Source: Adineta steineri
Lineage: Eukaryota; Rotifera; Eurotatoria; Adinetida; Adinetidae
Length of the DNA stretch: 64,000 nucleotides
Direction: 5' to 3'
NCBI GenBank assembly: GCA_905250115.1
Contig: CAJNOI010000150.1
Span: 160,266-224,265 of the forward strand
Program-made: the position numbers and the translations under genes
Part shown: in pieces, positions 44,346 to 55,446 of the stretch
Numbering within the stretch: position 1 is the first letter of the stretch
Layout: every line of letters starts with the position of its first letter
Notes under the pieces: model-generated
Seen by the model: the letters and a program-made list of their open reading frames with translations, nothing else
Told to the model about the DNA's origin: nothing
Database searches by the model: none

Positions 44346-45276
44346 GTCGATTTTTACTATTTTATTAAAAAATTATATAAATTTTTATTAATCACTTTGA
44401 AATATAAATCCAAAAAGAATTAATAGAATTTTCAAGAATTAAAAGAAATCATATTCACTGACTAAATTGTTGAATATGAATCATGGAAGATGGATAGAAT
44501 GAATGTTGATATTAATATAAATTTAGTTATGTATCGAGTTCAAAATATATTAACAAAATTAATATTTATATCAAATAAAAATATATAATGTTTCATCAGA
44601 TTTTTATCCAAACTCCACAAATATTTCATGAAAAAGACAAGCACTAAGTATGTAAAGATAGAGCAAAACATAATTTGCAATTAATATAATTAGAAAAAAA
44701 ATAATTAACAGATTGATAGTTATTATTGTAAAAGATGAACTTAATTTTGCGAAATACAATATACATTTTGTGTTATTCATTGTCACGCGTTGAAGTTAAT
44801 AAATATTTCTAACAATATAGATATCAAAAATAAACCTTATTGCTATTGAAATAATAATCATCATTAATGCTTCTAGTTATAATCAATGTATTTGATTTTG
44901 AAAAACATTTTGAGAAAAGTATTTATTATATTAATATCGAAACAGAAAGTCTACTTATTCATACAAATGAATATTAAGTATTAAAATAGTTTTTGTCAAT
45001 AGATTGTTAAGATAATACATTTACATTCAAGTTATTAAATAAACAATCAATTCGCTATATTAAACATTCATATAACTTAATTAAATATCTACACATAGAA
45101 TTGGTAATCATAATGATTAACAGAAGTTGATCACCTTCACGAGTATTCATTATTTTGTTTCTCATATATATAGTTCCAACATTTGATTATCAATTGTATT
45201 TAATATCAGTATATTATATTATAGATACACTTTGTCTTCTCATCAATATTAGGTTATGATCAGTCATGAATAATCA

Positions 45277-45366
45277 ATGAGTATCGTTATAATGTTGGTT
45301 CTATTGTTTCTCACCTTGTACTACGTGCATATCACAAAGGAAGAAGCAGATCCTGGTGAACTCTGA
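45277..45366 (+). CDS. Possible micropeptide ORF, unit 1
   Basis: 29 codons beginning MSIVIMLVLLFLTLYYVHI and ending KEEADPGEL. It is hydrophobic like a signal peptide. The same frame is kept at 53631-53720. It might be the first exon of a small secreted-peptide gene or chance conservation in a recent duplication. Confidence 0.25.
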   Translation: MSIVIMLVLLFLTLYYVHITKEEADPGEL

Positions 45367-47168
45367 TGATGAACCTTACTAGGTCCTCTAAAATCTTGAT
45401 TAAAGGATTGTTATTAAGTTGATTATAATAGTCACTTTAACATATAACAATATATCAAAATAATCAAACCCTCTTTTCCTCTGAATAGAATCTAATATAT
45501 ATAAAGCCCATAATTAATTATATTTCTTAACATCTTGTAGACGTCAGAATTAATATAAATATAATATATAAAAGAATTTTATAATGAATTAATTATAACT
45601 ATTTCAAGGCAAAGATCCGTAATAATAACACTTTTAATTTTCATATTATATGAGAATAACTGTAATTATCATTTCTCTTCATTATCAAACAATAATAATG
45701 ACATGAAGAAAACTAAGTTTCATCTTATAAGAATGTTTTTTCTTGATTCAAACACGTAAACTAATTTAAATTTACAGTTCCGAGATAGAACAAGATCAAA
45801 AGAGCATTTTTTAATTATACAAATCCTTGATTAATACTATAGTTAGAATTGTGATAAATATATTTTTAATTACTGTATTCTATTTACCAAACACTTATAA
45901 TTCATATCTCAATTTTTATCTGATATATTATATTTATCTCCTATACTGTTATACTATTTGTACTAAAAAATACGTTAATGCAATTACACCTCTAAATGTA
46001 ATGAAGTTTCTCTTCCAATTCTTATATAATTTATGAAAATTTACTCTGATTTTAACTATGAATTGTAAATCTCAACAACATTTATCACTAAAAATTGAAG
46101 AATATTTCTTCTCATTGTTTAAATCGTTTCAAGAAATCTATTTTACTATTCAAAATAGTTTATCCATATCAATAATATATTCTTTCAACCAGAACTTATG
46201 ATGATATCTCAAATATTTTTATAATATATATATAGAGAGAGAGATGCAAAGCATTAATATATCGACATAATTTAATGTTGAATAAACGATGCTCAATATT
46301 TCTCAAAATAAAATTAACCTTATTATTTTTTAACTACAATGTTCTTTATTATTGTTAATGTGATCGTCAATCTACGTATTTAGATAAATGATATCAGAAA
46401 ATAATATCTTTCATGTTCGTTTCGTTTCTAAGTTGAAATATTTTTAGGAATATCAGATTCACTGAAATAATCAAAAGAAAGTACATGCACAGTTTCTATC
46501 AAGTGGAATACTTCGACAAAAGACACACAAATTACTAGTAAAAAAAACGATGTAATTGTTTTTCTGCATCATACCTAATCTAACTTAATGTATCATTTTC
46601 ATAATGAATTGTAGTATATGATAACGGAAAATCTCATTATTTTATGCATCCATGTCATGTATATTCTCAAACATTTTATTAGAACTAAAGAAAATTATTT
46701 TTCAATAAAATACTCTCGAATCAATAAAAATACTGAATATATATTATTTAACAATGTGGAAATATGGTCAAGATTTAATTTCATTTGTATGCACTTTGTT
46801 TCATCCAGTCTACTTCGTATAGTTACAGTTTTATGTTTCTAACTTTAGTTTGTAATTTATTCGAATTTGCTAGAAAATATATAAAATAATCTAATGAATT
46901 CAATAGAATGTACTCAGGTGATAAATAATCATTCTTAATGTCAAAACAATTATACAAGCAAAAAAAAAGGTCGACATTATCTAAGGCATTCGACAATGTC
47001 TAGCAACGTTGTTATTTCCTTCTTAATGATCAAAAACAAGATTTTTATCTTTTCAATTTCTTTCAAAATAACTCAGCACGTATATAATTTTTGCAGCAGA
47101 AGTAGTTCTCACATGACCTACAGAGAACTTTCTATAAAAAGACAGAATAATTATTAGTGCAAATCATC

Positions 47169-47198
47169 ATATATATATACCCGCTTTTCACTCAGTTT
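47169..47198 (+). promoter_or_regulatory. TATA/initiator promoter, receptor 1
   Basis: ATATATATATAC (47169-47180) followed by TTCACTCAGTTT (47187-47198). The same arrangement is kept in all three units, as is an upstream CTATAAAAAGACA. Confidence 0.6.
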
Positions 47199-47256
47199 AT
47201 GCTTACAGAAACAAAAGTAATTCCACACAGCTACTTTCTTCATTTCATATACTACA

Positions 47257-48380
47257 ATGTATACTGAACAAGTATCTTTATTCTACAAACAAATCCCTAA
47301 AATGGTGTTCAATAACATTACAACGACAGTCGAACTTATGCAAACATCAAAATCGCTTAGTGATACGCTTAACCTTATATCACAAAATATTCTCATTTAT
47401 TTACCACTGGTTTTTTTCCTCTTTGGTCTTATTGGATTTATTGGTAATGTTTTTACTTATCTTCAACCTCAACTTCGTTCAAATACTTGTTGTATTTATT
47501 TACTTTGTGGTTCATTCATTGATATTGTTAATCTTTCGATTAATTCATTTCCAACATTTCTTGCAGCGAAATCTGGAATTACTATACCATGGTATTTGTC
47601 ATCTGCTCTTTGCAAATTTTATATCTTTATCTTGGTATTTTTGCCACATTTATCATTAAATTTTCTATGCATGGCTATTATCGATCGATTTGCTATAACT
47701 TGTGATCATACATCATCTATTCGTCGAATAACTCAACTACGAAAAGTGCCATGGATGATTGGTCTGGCTGTTCTCACCAGCGGTCTTTTTTCATTGTGTG
47801 GTGCTCTCGATTATGATCTTATGTATGGATATTTATGTATATCAACACAACCGATGGCAACAAGTATTTCATATATTGTTCTTATTGGTTTAATTTCACC
47901 AATAACAATGATAATATTTGTTTTACTTACTTATCGAAATGTTCGTCGAAGTCGTAGACGAGTCGTAAGTAACTAAATTGTTAATTTTTAAATTAATATG
48001 ATTCTATTCTATTTTAGGGTGAAGTAGGCAGAACACGTGGACAAAATCTTCGAAATCAGTTCATTGTGACAATATTTGCACAAGTTCTAATAACAACTTT
48101 CATTGCATTACAATGGATTATAACATATACGTATTTTACATTTGCTCCAATTTACACGGAAACTCCTGTACAAGTATCGATTATTATCTTTGTTTTTGGT
48201 CTTAGTAGTAATTTTTATTTCTTAAATAATGTTAAAGCATTTTATATTTCAATCTTAACATCTCGTGTATTTAGAAAAGCATTTATTGGTGGTATGAGGA
48301 ATTTATTTCGTCATTATATAAGACAACAAGTGAACGTGTCGGTGGTTAATCCATTTACACAAACTAGAAAGAAAAATTAG
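47257..48380 (+). CDS. Rhodopsin-like receptor, tandem copy 1
   Basis: Exons 47257-47964 and 48018-48380 (intron 53 bp, phase 0, in intracellular loop 3 after RRSRRRV) give 356 residues. Start MYTEQ is used; MVFNN at 47302 is an alternative and is the one ATG shared by all three copies. N-terminal NITTT is a glycosylation site. TM1 has LIGFIGNVF with the conserved Asn. TM2-3 show SNTCCIYLLCGSFIDI and CKFYIF. The DRY motif reads IIDRFAIT. TM5 PITMIIFVLLTYRNVRRSR, TM6 QFIVTIFAQVLITTF, TM7 LNNVKAFYIS in place of NPxxY, then a basic tail. Ligand unknown; the divergent class A type is typical of rotifer expansions. Confidence 0.9.
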
Positions 48381-49182
48381 TGATATGAAACATGACAATA
48401 TTCAGAGTTATATGTACATAACTGAACTATTCCTTTTTTTTGTAAAAACTTATTTGTTGTATGTCTGTATTAAATGGAGCATGTGTTTAAGAATGATTTT
48501 ATAATTTAATATTCTTATCATCTTAAGGACAAAATATAATTTTGAATAAATACAATTATAAAATGAATGTTGAAAACAAAATGTTTAAATTTTATTCGAA
48601 TCAATGATTTTATTCATTAAAAGGCAATTAATAGATTCATCGTTATTATTATAAAAGGTGAACTTAATTTTTCGAAGTATATTATACATTTATATTATTC
48701 ATTGTTATGCGTTAACGTTAATAAATATTTCTAATAATACAGAAATCGAAAATAAACCCTACAACTATTAAAATAGTAATCATGATCAGTAGTGCTTAGT
48801 CAAATCACTGTATTCGATGTCGAAAAATATTTGATAAGAGTATTTATTATATTAGTTTCAAAACAAAAAAAGTCTTCTAATTCATACAGCGAATAATATG
48901 ATATGCTAAATGCGTAACATACAACTATAACTGAACTTTAAAATTACTTACTTGATGTCTATGACTATTCAATAATACTATTAAATAATGATTCATAGGA
49001 GTAAAATCAAATAACATACTATATGTCCTAAATAATATAAACAAGACAAATTTATGCAATGTAGACTATATAATGTTTGATATTTCCTTCATTAATAATT
49101 CAGATATGTACGATCTGTGATTAAATCTATCAAATCTACTATACTTCCAGCAAGAAAATAAATAGAGCAAAGATTTCAACTG

Positions 49183-49196
49183 AAATAGTCAACCAG
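49183..49196. repeat. Target-site duplication, left
   Basis: AAATAGTCAACCAG, identical to 53121-53134. Confidence 0.9.
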
Positions 49197-49197
49197 T

Positions 49198-49821
49198 TGT
49201 AGAACATGTGGTATTAATTGTCCTGATCTTCGTCAACATACTTGCTCAAATGAGATCAAATGTGTTCATTGTGGCGGCTCTCATGCTTCCAATTCTCTTC
49301 GTTGTGCCGTTGTAAAAGATTATCGTGCTGCACTCACGAAGAAACTCTTATCGACAAATACTCCAGCAAACAAAAATTTTAATTACGTACATGATCCTGC
49401 ATTTTATCCTTCTCTTCAACTACCACAAGGAACAACTCTACCATCATCTTATGCTGCATCTAACCAGAAAATCGAAGAATTATTATCCGGTATGAATGAA
49501 ATGAAATTTATGTTAAATCGTTTATGTTCGAAAGAAAATGAGTTTAATGAGTTTATGACAAGTAAAAACAAGAATGACGAGCTGATGTTAGAAAAAATTG
49601 AACGTATAATCACAAATGACAAAATTACGAAAGAAGCTTGTGACAACAATGATAAATTAATTAAAAGATTGATTCTTCCAACATTAGATTTAATCTCAAA
49701 TTTTCTTGTTCAAACTAATCCTAAAGCTACTGGAAATGTTGTCACTGAATTCAAATCTCAAATTCAGATTAAACGTGCATTAATTGATCAAATTATCTCA
49801 GGTAAAAAAGTCACTTTATGA
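49198..49821 (+). CDS. LINE ORF1 (gag-like), 5' part missing
   Basis: An open frame of 207 codons from the truncated 5' end to TGA at 49819-49821. It begins with cysteine knuckles: CRTCGINCPDLRQHTC and CVHCGGSHASNSLRC (C-x2-C-x3-H-x6-C), which bind nucleic acid in the retrotransposon particle. A hydrophilic, helical region follows (KIEELLSGMNEMKFMLNRL, NDELMLEKIERII). No start codon exists because of truncation; the first internal ATG is at 49492. The stop overlaps the ORF2 start. Confidence 0.85.
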   Translation, partial: CRTCGINCPDLRQHTCSNEIKCVHCGGSHASNSLRCAVVKDYRAALTKKLLSTNTPANKNFNYVHDPAFYPSLQLPQGTTLPSSYAASNQKIEELLSGMNEMKFMLNRLCSKENEFNEFMTSKNKNDELMLEKIERIITNDKITKEACDNNDKLIKRLILPTLDLISNFLVQTNPKATGNVVTEFKSQIQIKRALIDQIISGKKVTL

Positions 49822-52817
49822 CACTTTCTCCTTTTGCTAGTTCGTTTTCGTATTGTACTTCTTCTCTTACTGTCAATGTTCGTGAAAATTTTTTATCTTG
49901 TGCTGAATCTTGTCTTTCTTCCTTTGACTTTTCTCTATTGTGTAACATTCTTTCCGAATGGGAAAGTTCTTCTCTTCTATCTAGTCTACTTCAACAATGG
50001 AAAAAACACCAGGTCATTGATACTTCGTCCAGTATCAACTCTCTTTCAATTCTTTCATTTAACGTCAGAGGTCTCGACTTACGTCTCCAGGATGTTATAC
50101 TGCTATCCAATTCCTTTCGCTTTGATATAATGATATTGCTGGAAACAGGATCATTCGATATGACTCACTGTCGCCAAACTTTTTTGAATTACAAATTGTT
50201 TTTTCAGGAGGGCGAAAACTCACACGGAGGTTGTTTGATTTTGGTTCGTAATGCGCTGAATTGTGTTAGAGTAGTTAGCAATATTCCAAGCGTATGTGCG
50301 GTGGACATTATCCAAGATGATGAGACAAATAGTATTTTAAGAATTATTGGAGTGTATGCGTCCGAAAGTAGAAGCTGGTCTTGGGACGATCTGTCCACTT
50401 TCGTTTCATCCAACTGTGTGTTTTTTGGTGATTTTAATGTCGATTTGAACACTGATATAGCTAAAGGTAATATTCTCTTATCTTGGGCTGATAGTCACTC
50501 ACTCTCTCCTTTCCTCCCTGACTCTTTCACTTCTCTTCGTTCCTTGCGTACAATCGATTATGCTTTTTCATCCGGTATTTTTGTTAACATTCAAACTTAT
50601 GAATCAGGTTCTTCTAGTGATCATAAACCTCTTCTCTGTAGTGTCCCATGTAAGACAAATGAAGTTGTCTTCGGTAAGAATGTTCACTGGAAAGTATTCC
50701 AATTTTTTAGTGCTTATGTTTATCCGTTTTGGGAAAAACATTGGAAACTTAATCAGCTAGATATCGTTTACAACGATTACACTACTTTTCTGAATCTTCT
50801 CATCGCACGCTGTACTCTTCTCTTTCCTTTGAATAAGTATCGAATTGCTATTCCACCTGAACTTCGGATGTTTATGTCTTATACAAGAGCATTGTCCTTC
50901 AGGCAAAAACGTACTGGTGATTTATCTTTAAAAAATATAGTTAGAACAAGAAGAAAAATTGCTAAGATTGAATTGAAAACGTTTCTTTCTAAACAGTTCT
51001 CGAGTTCAATTTCATCACGTAATTCTCCCTCATCTCGCTCTATCTCTTTTTGGTCTAAAACCAAAAAATTTATGAAATCCTCCTCGTCTTCTTTACAAGG
51101 ATTCATTCTTCCAAACAATCAAGGATTTGAGAATGATCCTCAAAGGATGAGTGATGTGGCAGCTGATTATTACGAGAACCTATTTAGCGAACCTGAAGTC
51201 TATCGTCCTCATCCATATACTGATATTCCTTGCAGAGCTGACTGGGATAATGAAGATGAGGTCATACCTATATGTAGCTTTAACGAGGTGTTGGAAATTG
51301 TGCGTTCTCGCAAGAAAAAGAAATCTTTAGATCCAAACGGTTTATCTAATCACATGTTTAGCTTCCTTCCTCCTATGTACTGGTCGTTATTACTAAAGAT
51401 TTTCAATAATTCTCTCTTGCATGGTATCTTTCCTTCCAAATGGAAAGATTCTCGTGTTCTGCTATTAGCTAAAAAAGATCATATTTGCAGCCCTGATGCT
51501 ACGCGCCCTATATCACTTATCGATTGTTTCCTCAAAGTGAACGAAAAGATCTTCCTAACAAGGTTTAATGAAGTCCTGCAAAAACGTGGACTACTACCCG
51601 ATGCCCAATCGGGATTTCGTTCGAAATTCCGATTACAAACTAGAGTTCTTCTTTTCTTTGATCAAGTTCGTAGTCTGATGTCTAATGGTTGTCCAGTGGC
51701 ATCCGTTTTCGTGGATTTCAAGAGCGCGTTTGATGCTCTCTGGTATGATGGTTGTATTGGCAAACTGAAATTGTTAGGAATTCCTAGGGCTTATCGGATT
51801 TGGATCAACACATGGTTGAGGGATAGGCGTGCCTTCATTGAGATTTGTGGTAAGCGGTCGAGGTGGTTCAATATTTTCAGAGGTGGACCTCAAGGGTCCA
51901 TCTTTACTCCGACTCTCTTTATCTGTTATCATTCCGATATGTGCGAATATCTGAGTTCATGTTTGAGCTTTATGTTCGCTGACGACCTTGCAGCTGTTCT
52001 AGCCGGTTCTATTGGATTGAAGTACTCGCTCCAATGTTTAAATCTCGAGAAGAAACTCAAATATTTCTTTGATCAGTTAGAATTTTACTCTGTTTTAACG
52101 GTTCAACCGTTAAATTACAATAAGACACAGGCTATTTTTTCATCCAGAGTACCCGGATATCCTAAGTTTGATCTGCGTTGTGGTGAACATCCCATCAATT
52201 GGACAAATCAGTTAAAATATCTTGGTTACGTTGTCACGCCCAAGTTAGGTTTCGGCCTTATGATTGAGCAATCTAAGCTTAAGATTAGACAACGAATTGC
52301 TCAAATTAACTCATTTAGGCTTTTTCGTAGGACCTCCCCTTCTCTACGCAAAATCCTCTTCTTCTCTTATGTCTATCCTCTATTCGTATGGTTGTTTCCC
52401 TTGTACCCACTCTTTACTGAAACACAGCAACAAGACTTGAACCACTTCTACTTCGTTTGCCTTCGTAGAGTTCTCTATGCCCTGCACATTAATAATGATC
52501 TTTTTGCGTTCTGTCTCAATGAAAAATCCCTTGAAGACCGCTGTAAAAACTACTTCGAAAAGTATTTCGAAGCCTGGTCGGATACGATTGATGGCAGACT
52601 AATTTTCGAATTAGCTAACGTCAATTTTTTCCGGGAACAGTGGCTGACGAATAAATATCCAGTTAAGGGTACACATAGAACCAAAAGATTCATCAGCCAC
52701 ACCTCTGTTTTGGAAAAATGCGCTACGTGGTGCGCAAGTATTCCTCCCAATCTTTCCACCATCAACTATGATATTGATGATGTCATGACCTTGGCTGATT
52801 TCTCTGAATCGTTCTGA
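49818..52817 (+). CDS. LINE ORF2: endonuclease and reverse transcriptase
   Basis: 999 codons, uninterrupted. ATG 49818 overlaps the ORF1 stop as ATGA, which suggests translation by termination and reinitiation. Endonuclease motifs: ILSFNVRGLD (residue ~75), ILLETGS, HGGCLILVRN, FFGDFNVDL and SSSDHKPLL. Reverse transcriptase motifs: RPISLIDCFLKVNEKIF, LPDAQSGFRS, ASVFVDFKSAFDALW, RGGPQGSIFTPTLF, SFMFADDLAAV (catalytic FADD) and LKYLGYVVTP. The C-terminal ~200 residues hold no RNase H motif that I can see, but a Cys-containing end (LEKCATWCASIPPN). It should nick target DNA and prime reverse transcription there. Confidence 0.93.
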   Translation: MTLSPFASSFSYCTSSLTVNVRENFLSCAESCLSSFDFSLLCNILSEWESSSLLSSLLQQWKKHQVIDTSSSINSLSILSFNVRGLDLRLQDVILLSNSFRFDIMILLETGSFDMTHCRQTFLNYKLFFQEGENSHGGCLILVRNALNCVRVVSNIPSVCAVDIIQDDETNSILRIIGVYASESRSWSWDDLSTFVSSNCVFFGDFNVDLNTDIAKGNILLSWADSHSLSPFLPDSFTSLRSLRTIDYAFSSGIFVNIQTYESGSSSDHKPLLCSVPCKTNEVVFGKNVHWKVFQFFSAYVYPFWEKHWKLNQLDIVYNDYTTFLNLLIARCTLLFPLNKYRIAIPPELRMFMSYTRALSFRQKRTGDLSLKNIVRTRRKIAKIELKTFLSKQFSSSISSRNSPSSRSISFWSKTKKFMKSSSSSLQGFILPNNQGFENDPQRMSDVAADYYENLFSEPEVYRPHPYTDIPCRADWDNEDEVIPICSFNEVLEIVRSRKKKKSLDPNGLSNHMFSFLPPMYWSLLLKIFNNSLLHGIFPSKWKDSRVLLLAKKDHICSPDATRPISLIDCFLKVNEKIFLTRFNEVLQKRGLLPDAQSGFRSKFRLQTRVLLFFDQVRSLMSNGCPVASVFVDFKSAFDALWYDGCIGKLKLLGIPRAYRIWINTWLRDRRAFIEICGKRSRWFNIFRGGPQGSIFTPTLFICYHSDMCEYLSSCLSFMFADDLAAVLAGSIGLKYSLQCLNLEKKLKYFFDQLEFYSVLTVQPLNYNKTQAIFSSRVPGYPKFDLRCGEHPINWTNQLKYLGYVVTPKLGFGLMIEQSKLKIRQRIAQINSFRLFRRTSPSLRKILFFSYVYPLFVWLFPLYPLFTETQQQDLNHFYFVCLRRVLYALHINNDLFAFCLNEKSLEDRCKNYFEKYFEAWSDTIDGRLIFELANVNFFREQWLTNKYPVKGTHRTKRFISHTSVLEKCATWCASIPPNLSTINYDIDDVMTLADFSESF

Positions 52818-53120
52818 AGTTTTTTTCTTTTCTCCTTCCTCTTGTCTTCTTTCTTTTTTGATCTTGATACTGTTGTTGTAATAATTATGTAACTATGTAT
52901 TACATATTCTTGTTTCTCTCCTCTTGGTCTTGATCTGTTTTGTTTTTGTACCTCTTTTGTTACTGTTTAATGCTACTCTTCTATTTATATATACTAAACT
53001 ATACTATTTTTTTTTTTCTATTTTCTTTCTTTCTCTCTCTTCTAACTCAATCATGTACTGTAAGGACCTTTAACGTCGTCAGTCTCATTTTGCCTAAATA
53101 AATAAAAAAAAAAAAAAAAA

Positions 53121-53134
53121 AAATAGTCAACCAG
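53121..53134. repeat. Target-site duplication, right
   Basis: AAATAGTCAACCAG directly after the poly(A) tract. Confidence 0.9.
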
Positions 53135-55359
53135 TAAATTCTATCAAACTGCGACTATATCCTATAAAATCAAACACACGAAGAAAAACTGATCTATAAA
53201 CATTGATTTCTTGTAGAATTATTTCCAATTGAGCAATAATATTGATAATTGATATCTCATCTTTCTATAAACAATACCAAAATCCATCTAATTGCCTACA
53301 TCCTATATAAATGGAATAGATTGCTGTTTAAGTATTAAAATAGTTTTTGTCAATAGATTGCTAAGATGATACATTTACATTCAAGTTATTAAATAAACAA
53401 TCAATTCGCTATATTAAACATTCATATATTTTAATTACATATCTACACATAGGATTGGTAATCATAATGATTAACAGAAGTTGATCACCTTCACGAGTAT
53501 TCGTTGTTTTCTTTCTCATATATATAGTTCCAGCATTTGATTATCAATTGTATTTAATATCAGTATATTATATTAAAGATACACTTTGTCTTCTCATCAA
53601 TATTAGGTTATGACCAGTCATGAATAATCAATGAGCATCGTTATAATGTTGGTTCTATTGTTTCTCACCGTGTACTACGTGCATATCACAAAGGAAAAAG
53701 CAGATCCTGGTGAACTCTGATGATGAACCTTACTAGGTCCTCTAAAATCTTGATTAAAGGATTGTTATTAAGTTAATTATAATAGTCACTTCAACATATA
53801 ACAATATATCAAAATAATCAAACCCTCTTTTCCTCTGAATAGAATCTAATATGCTTTAGATAATTTATCACTATTTTCTTGACGTCAGAATTAACATACA
53901 TAAAATGTCTATAAAAGAGTTTTACAATGAACGATAACTATTTCGTCACAATGCTCTCTAAAAATGACATTTTTAATTTACATATTATATCAGAATGGCT
54001 TTAATTATTATTTGTCTTCATTATCAAACAATACTAACGACTTAAACAAAATTAACTTTTTTTGTCTTCTAAAAATGTTTTTTTCTCGATTCAAATAAGT
54101 AAGCTAATCTAACTTTAGAGTTCCAGGTACAACAAGACAAAAACATACATTCCTTAATTCTATAAAGCCTTGATTAATACTATAGTTGGAATTGTGATAA
54201 ATATATTTTTAATTACTGTATTCATTCTACTGAAAGTTTATAATTCAAATCTCTATTTTCATTTGACATTTTATATTTATCTCCTATGCTGCTACTATTT
54301 GCACTAAAAAGACATTATTGCAATTAGAACTCTAAATCTAATAAAGTTTTTCATACAATTATTAGACTTTAATAAATCCATTTTTGATTCTAACTATGAA
54401 TTATATTATTGTTTACATAGTTTCAATAAATCTATTTTACTATTTAAGACAATTTCTCTATACTCATAAAATGTTTTTTCTACAAAAACTTCTCACAATA
54501 TCCCAAATATTTTTTATAATATATACAGAGATATGAAAAATTAATATATCGATATTATTTTATGCTACAGTTATTAAAAATAAACAATGCTCAGTGTTAG
54601 TCAAAGCAGATTCAAACTCATTATTTTTCCACCTAAATATACTTTATTATTGTTAATGAGAGTTTGAGATGTGAACGTTCTTCTACTTATTTAGATAGAT
54701 GCTGTTTATAGATTCTAAGTTGAAGTCTTTTTTTATAAATATCCAGTTTACTGAAATACTTAAAAAAAGAACATGCAGAGTTTTATCAACTAGAATACCT
54801 CAGCAAAATAAGAACAAATGAGCAATAGAAAATAACGATGCAATTGTTTTTTTTACATCATAAGTAATCTCATCAGAAATATTCCATAAGAACTAAGTTC
54901 AATGATTTTTCAATAAAATAGTCTTATAAATATTATTTAAGAATGGACAAATGTAGTTAAGATTTTGTCTCATTTTGATTACTTTGTTTTATCCAGTATA
55001 CGTCATATTGTTAGAACTTTATGTTTGTAACTTTAGTTTGCCATTTGTTTGGATTTGTAGAAAATATGTAGGATAATCTAATGAATTCAATAGAATGTAC
55101 TCAGGTGATAAATAATCATTCTTAATGTCAAAATAATTATAGAAGCAAACAGAAAGGTCGACATTATCTAGAACATTCGACAATGTACACCAACGTTGTT
55201 ATTTCCTTCTTAATAATCAAAAAAAATTTTATCTTTTCAATTTCTTTCAAAAATAACTCAGCACGTATATAATTTTTGTAGCAGAATTAAGTAGTTCTCA
55301 CATGACATACAGAGAACTTTCTATAAAAAGACAGAATAATTATTAGTGCAAATCATCAT
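53135..55359. other. Duplicated upstream region of receptor 2
   Basis: From 53325 on it matches 44976-47168 with small indels. Apart from the 53631-53720 micropeptide frame no coding content is supported. Confidence 0.6.
53631..53720 (+). CDS. Possible micropeptide ORF, unit 2
   Basis: 29 codons matching 45277-45366, with two visible replacements (LTVYY and KEKAD). Unit 3 (59449-59532) keeps the start but shifts frame and ends as GESRSW. Confidence 0.25.
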   Translation: MSIVIMLVLLFLTVYYVHITKEKADPGEL

Positions 55360-55388
55360 ATATATATACCCGCTTTTCACTCAGTTTA
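55360..55388 (+). promoter_or_regulatory. TATA/initiator promoter, receptor 2
   Basis: TATATATATACC then CGCTTTTCACTCAGTTT, as in copy 1. Confidence 0.6.
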
Positions 55389-55446
55389 TGCTCACAGACA
55401 AAAATACTACGCATACATACATTCATTCTTCATTTCATATACTATA

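Larger units (their letters stand above)
44600..48560 (+). repeat. Tandem receptor unit 1
   Basis: Includes about 2.6 kb upstream of the first receptor gene and ~180 bp after it. 44700-44980 matches 48630-48890; 44976-47250 is related to 53325-55440; the part from about 45075 on is related to 59226-61138. Similarity covers noncoding DNA as well as the gene. Confidence 0.75.
49197..53120 (+). mobile_element. Non-LTR retrotransposon (LINE), 5'-truncated, ORF2 intact
   Basis: 3,924 bp with identical 14-bp target duplications, a 3' poly(A) run (53103-53120) with AATAAATAAA just before, and two ORFs. The 5' end starts inside ORF1, so it is a truncated copy. Gag-like zinc knuckles in ORF1 plus an apurinic-type endonuclease and reverse transcriptase in ORF2 put it in the Jockey/CR1-like group; I did not see an RNase H domain. 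The perfect target duplications and open ORF2 suggest a young insertion. Confidence 0.92.

Noticed and set aside
45350-45410. C/D-box snoRNA suggested by TGATGATG
   Set aside because: The motif is lost in unit 3 and no matching D box or terminal stem is present.
47360-47659. Second frames inside the three receptor exons
   Set aside because: Shadow frames that recur only because the receptors are paralogues.
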